Of a stretch of DNA of 58,262 nucleotides, positions 57,764 to 58,262 are shown in pieces; positions within the stretch are counted from its first letter, which is position 1, and each line of letters begins with the position of its first letter. Under the pieces are notes generated by a model. It was not told the origin of the DNA, searched no databases, and saw only the letters and a list, made by a program, of their open reading frames with translations. Origin of the DNA: a virus; the IMG/VR virus record IMGVR_UViG_3300043637_000004, positions 1 through 58,262 of that record; one strand, 5' to 3'. Position numbers and translations under genes: made by a program.

Positions 57764-58262
57764 CACACCACCCCAGCGCAACGCGCAATATCAACCGCAG
57801 CGTCTTCGTTCGATGCATTGAAATTCGGCGCTATCCGTCCCGTGCTGGCCTCGTAGATCAGCCGGCCCGCCTCCGCAGACCCAAGCATCGCTTCCAGCGC
57901 GTACCCCGCCTGACCCGCAAAATTGATCGCGTGCCCAGCCCGACAATGCGTCGTTTTGCAGGAGTGCCATTCGTTCATTTCGAGATAGCCAAACTGCGTC
58001 ACTTGGTGCATCTTAGAGTCCAAATCAGGCACGATCGGCACAACCATATCTTGCAAGGATTTAAGCCGGGCCAGGGCGCTGCCGCTGGCCGCGCCGAACA
58101 GCCGGGCCAGGTCGCTGCCGCTGGCCGCGCCGAACAGCCGGGCCAGGGCGCTGCCGCTGGCCGCGCCGAACAGCCGGGCCAGGTCGCTGCCGCTGGACGC
58201 GCCGATCAGCCGGGCCAGGTCGCTGCCGCTGGCCGCGCCGAACAGCCGGGCCAGGGCGCTGC
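57763..58262 (-). CDS. 12-residue tandem-repeat protein, C-terminal part (joins 1-276)
   Basis: Continues the frame of the gene that starts at 276. After six repeat units the protein changes to a Cys/His domain: MHQVTQFGYLEMNEWHSCKT, THCRAGHAINFAGQAGYALE, AGRLIYEASTGR, ending SNEDAAVDIARCAGVV. The HSCKTTHCRAGHA block recurs at the end of other repeat-containing phage and bacterial proteins as far as I recall; its function is not known. The stop overlaps the YqaJ start. Confidence 0.75.
   Translation of the reverse strand, partial: SALARLFGAASGSDLARLIGASSGSDLARLFGAASGSALARLFGAASGSDLARLFGAASGSALARLKSLQDMVVPIVPDLDSKMHQVTQFGYLEMNEWHSCKTTHCRAGHAINFAGQAGYALEAMLGSAEAGRLIYEASTGRIAPNFNASNEDAAVDIARCAGVV
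58064..58262 (-). repeat. 36-bp tandem repeat array, right portion
   Basis: Five and a half 36-bp units that continue the array at 1-160. The last 119 bases repeat the first 119 of the window with one mismatch (base 5 against 58148). Confidence 0.9.

Noticed and set aside
58064-58262. CRISPR array
   Set aside because: 36-bp units are head to tail without spacers and encode in-frame repeats.

Overview
This window is essentially a complete genome of a tailed podovirus with a P22-like virion plan, infecting a GC-rich bacterium. Base composition is roughly two-thirds G+C. Structural gene order follows P22: small terminase, large terminase, portal, scaffold, coat, gp4-like adaptor, gp10-like tail factor, ejection proteins, tail. 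The replication and recombination genes (ERF, YqaJ exonuclease, NinB, RusA, DnaB-like helicase) are typical of phages of Proteobacteria. The host is inference only; a beta- or gammaproteobacterium is the best guess. No integrase or classical CI-type repressor is visible, so lifestyle is open.

The two window ends overlap. Bases 1-119 match bases 58144-58262 with one mismatch, inside a 36-bp tandem repeat. Closing the circle on that overlap gives a molecule of about 58.14 kb and restores one 218-codon reading frame (start at 276, leftward, stop at 57763). The contig was therefore cut inside a repeat-protein gene, and its repeat number is uncertain.

There are four transcription blocks. (1) A leftward early operon starts at a promoter near 1680-1708 and runs 1628 to 1, then 58262 to 47718. 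It holds ERF, the repeat protein, YqaJ exonuclease, an RHH protein, an HNH (Ref-like) protein, NinB, RyR, KTSC and cupin proteins, a TrpF-fold protein, many small unknowns, and finally two tRNA genes. (2) A rightward replication operon (1769-12077) holds a small HTH protein, a DNA methyltransferase-like protein, a likely structured RNA, an HNH protein, a Gp37/Gp68 protein, a helicase loader-like protein, DnaB-like helicase, RusA and a C5 cytosine methyltransferase, and ends at a strong terminator (12096-12130). (3) A leftward accessory block (18198 to 12257, possibly from 18515) has about 20 small, mostly unrecognised genes, including an alanine-rich GRWAA-repeat protein. (4) A rightward late operon (18731-47717) carries packaging, capsid, tail, ejection and lysis genes and ends in an Rz gene with an embedded Rz1.

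Genes are very tightly packed. Dozens of neighbours share 4-base ATGA, GTGA or TTGA stop/start overlaps, which also settle many start codons. The most notable points are a CAT tRNA whose acceptor stem and anticodon loop match bacterial initiator tRNA; a gp10-like gene split by a lower-GC LamG-like/glycosyltransferase-like insertion; two tandem-repeat protein genes; a candidate three-way-junction RNA; two promoter elements sharing sequence and exact spacing to the start codon; and a doubled palindromic operator 21 bp apart.
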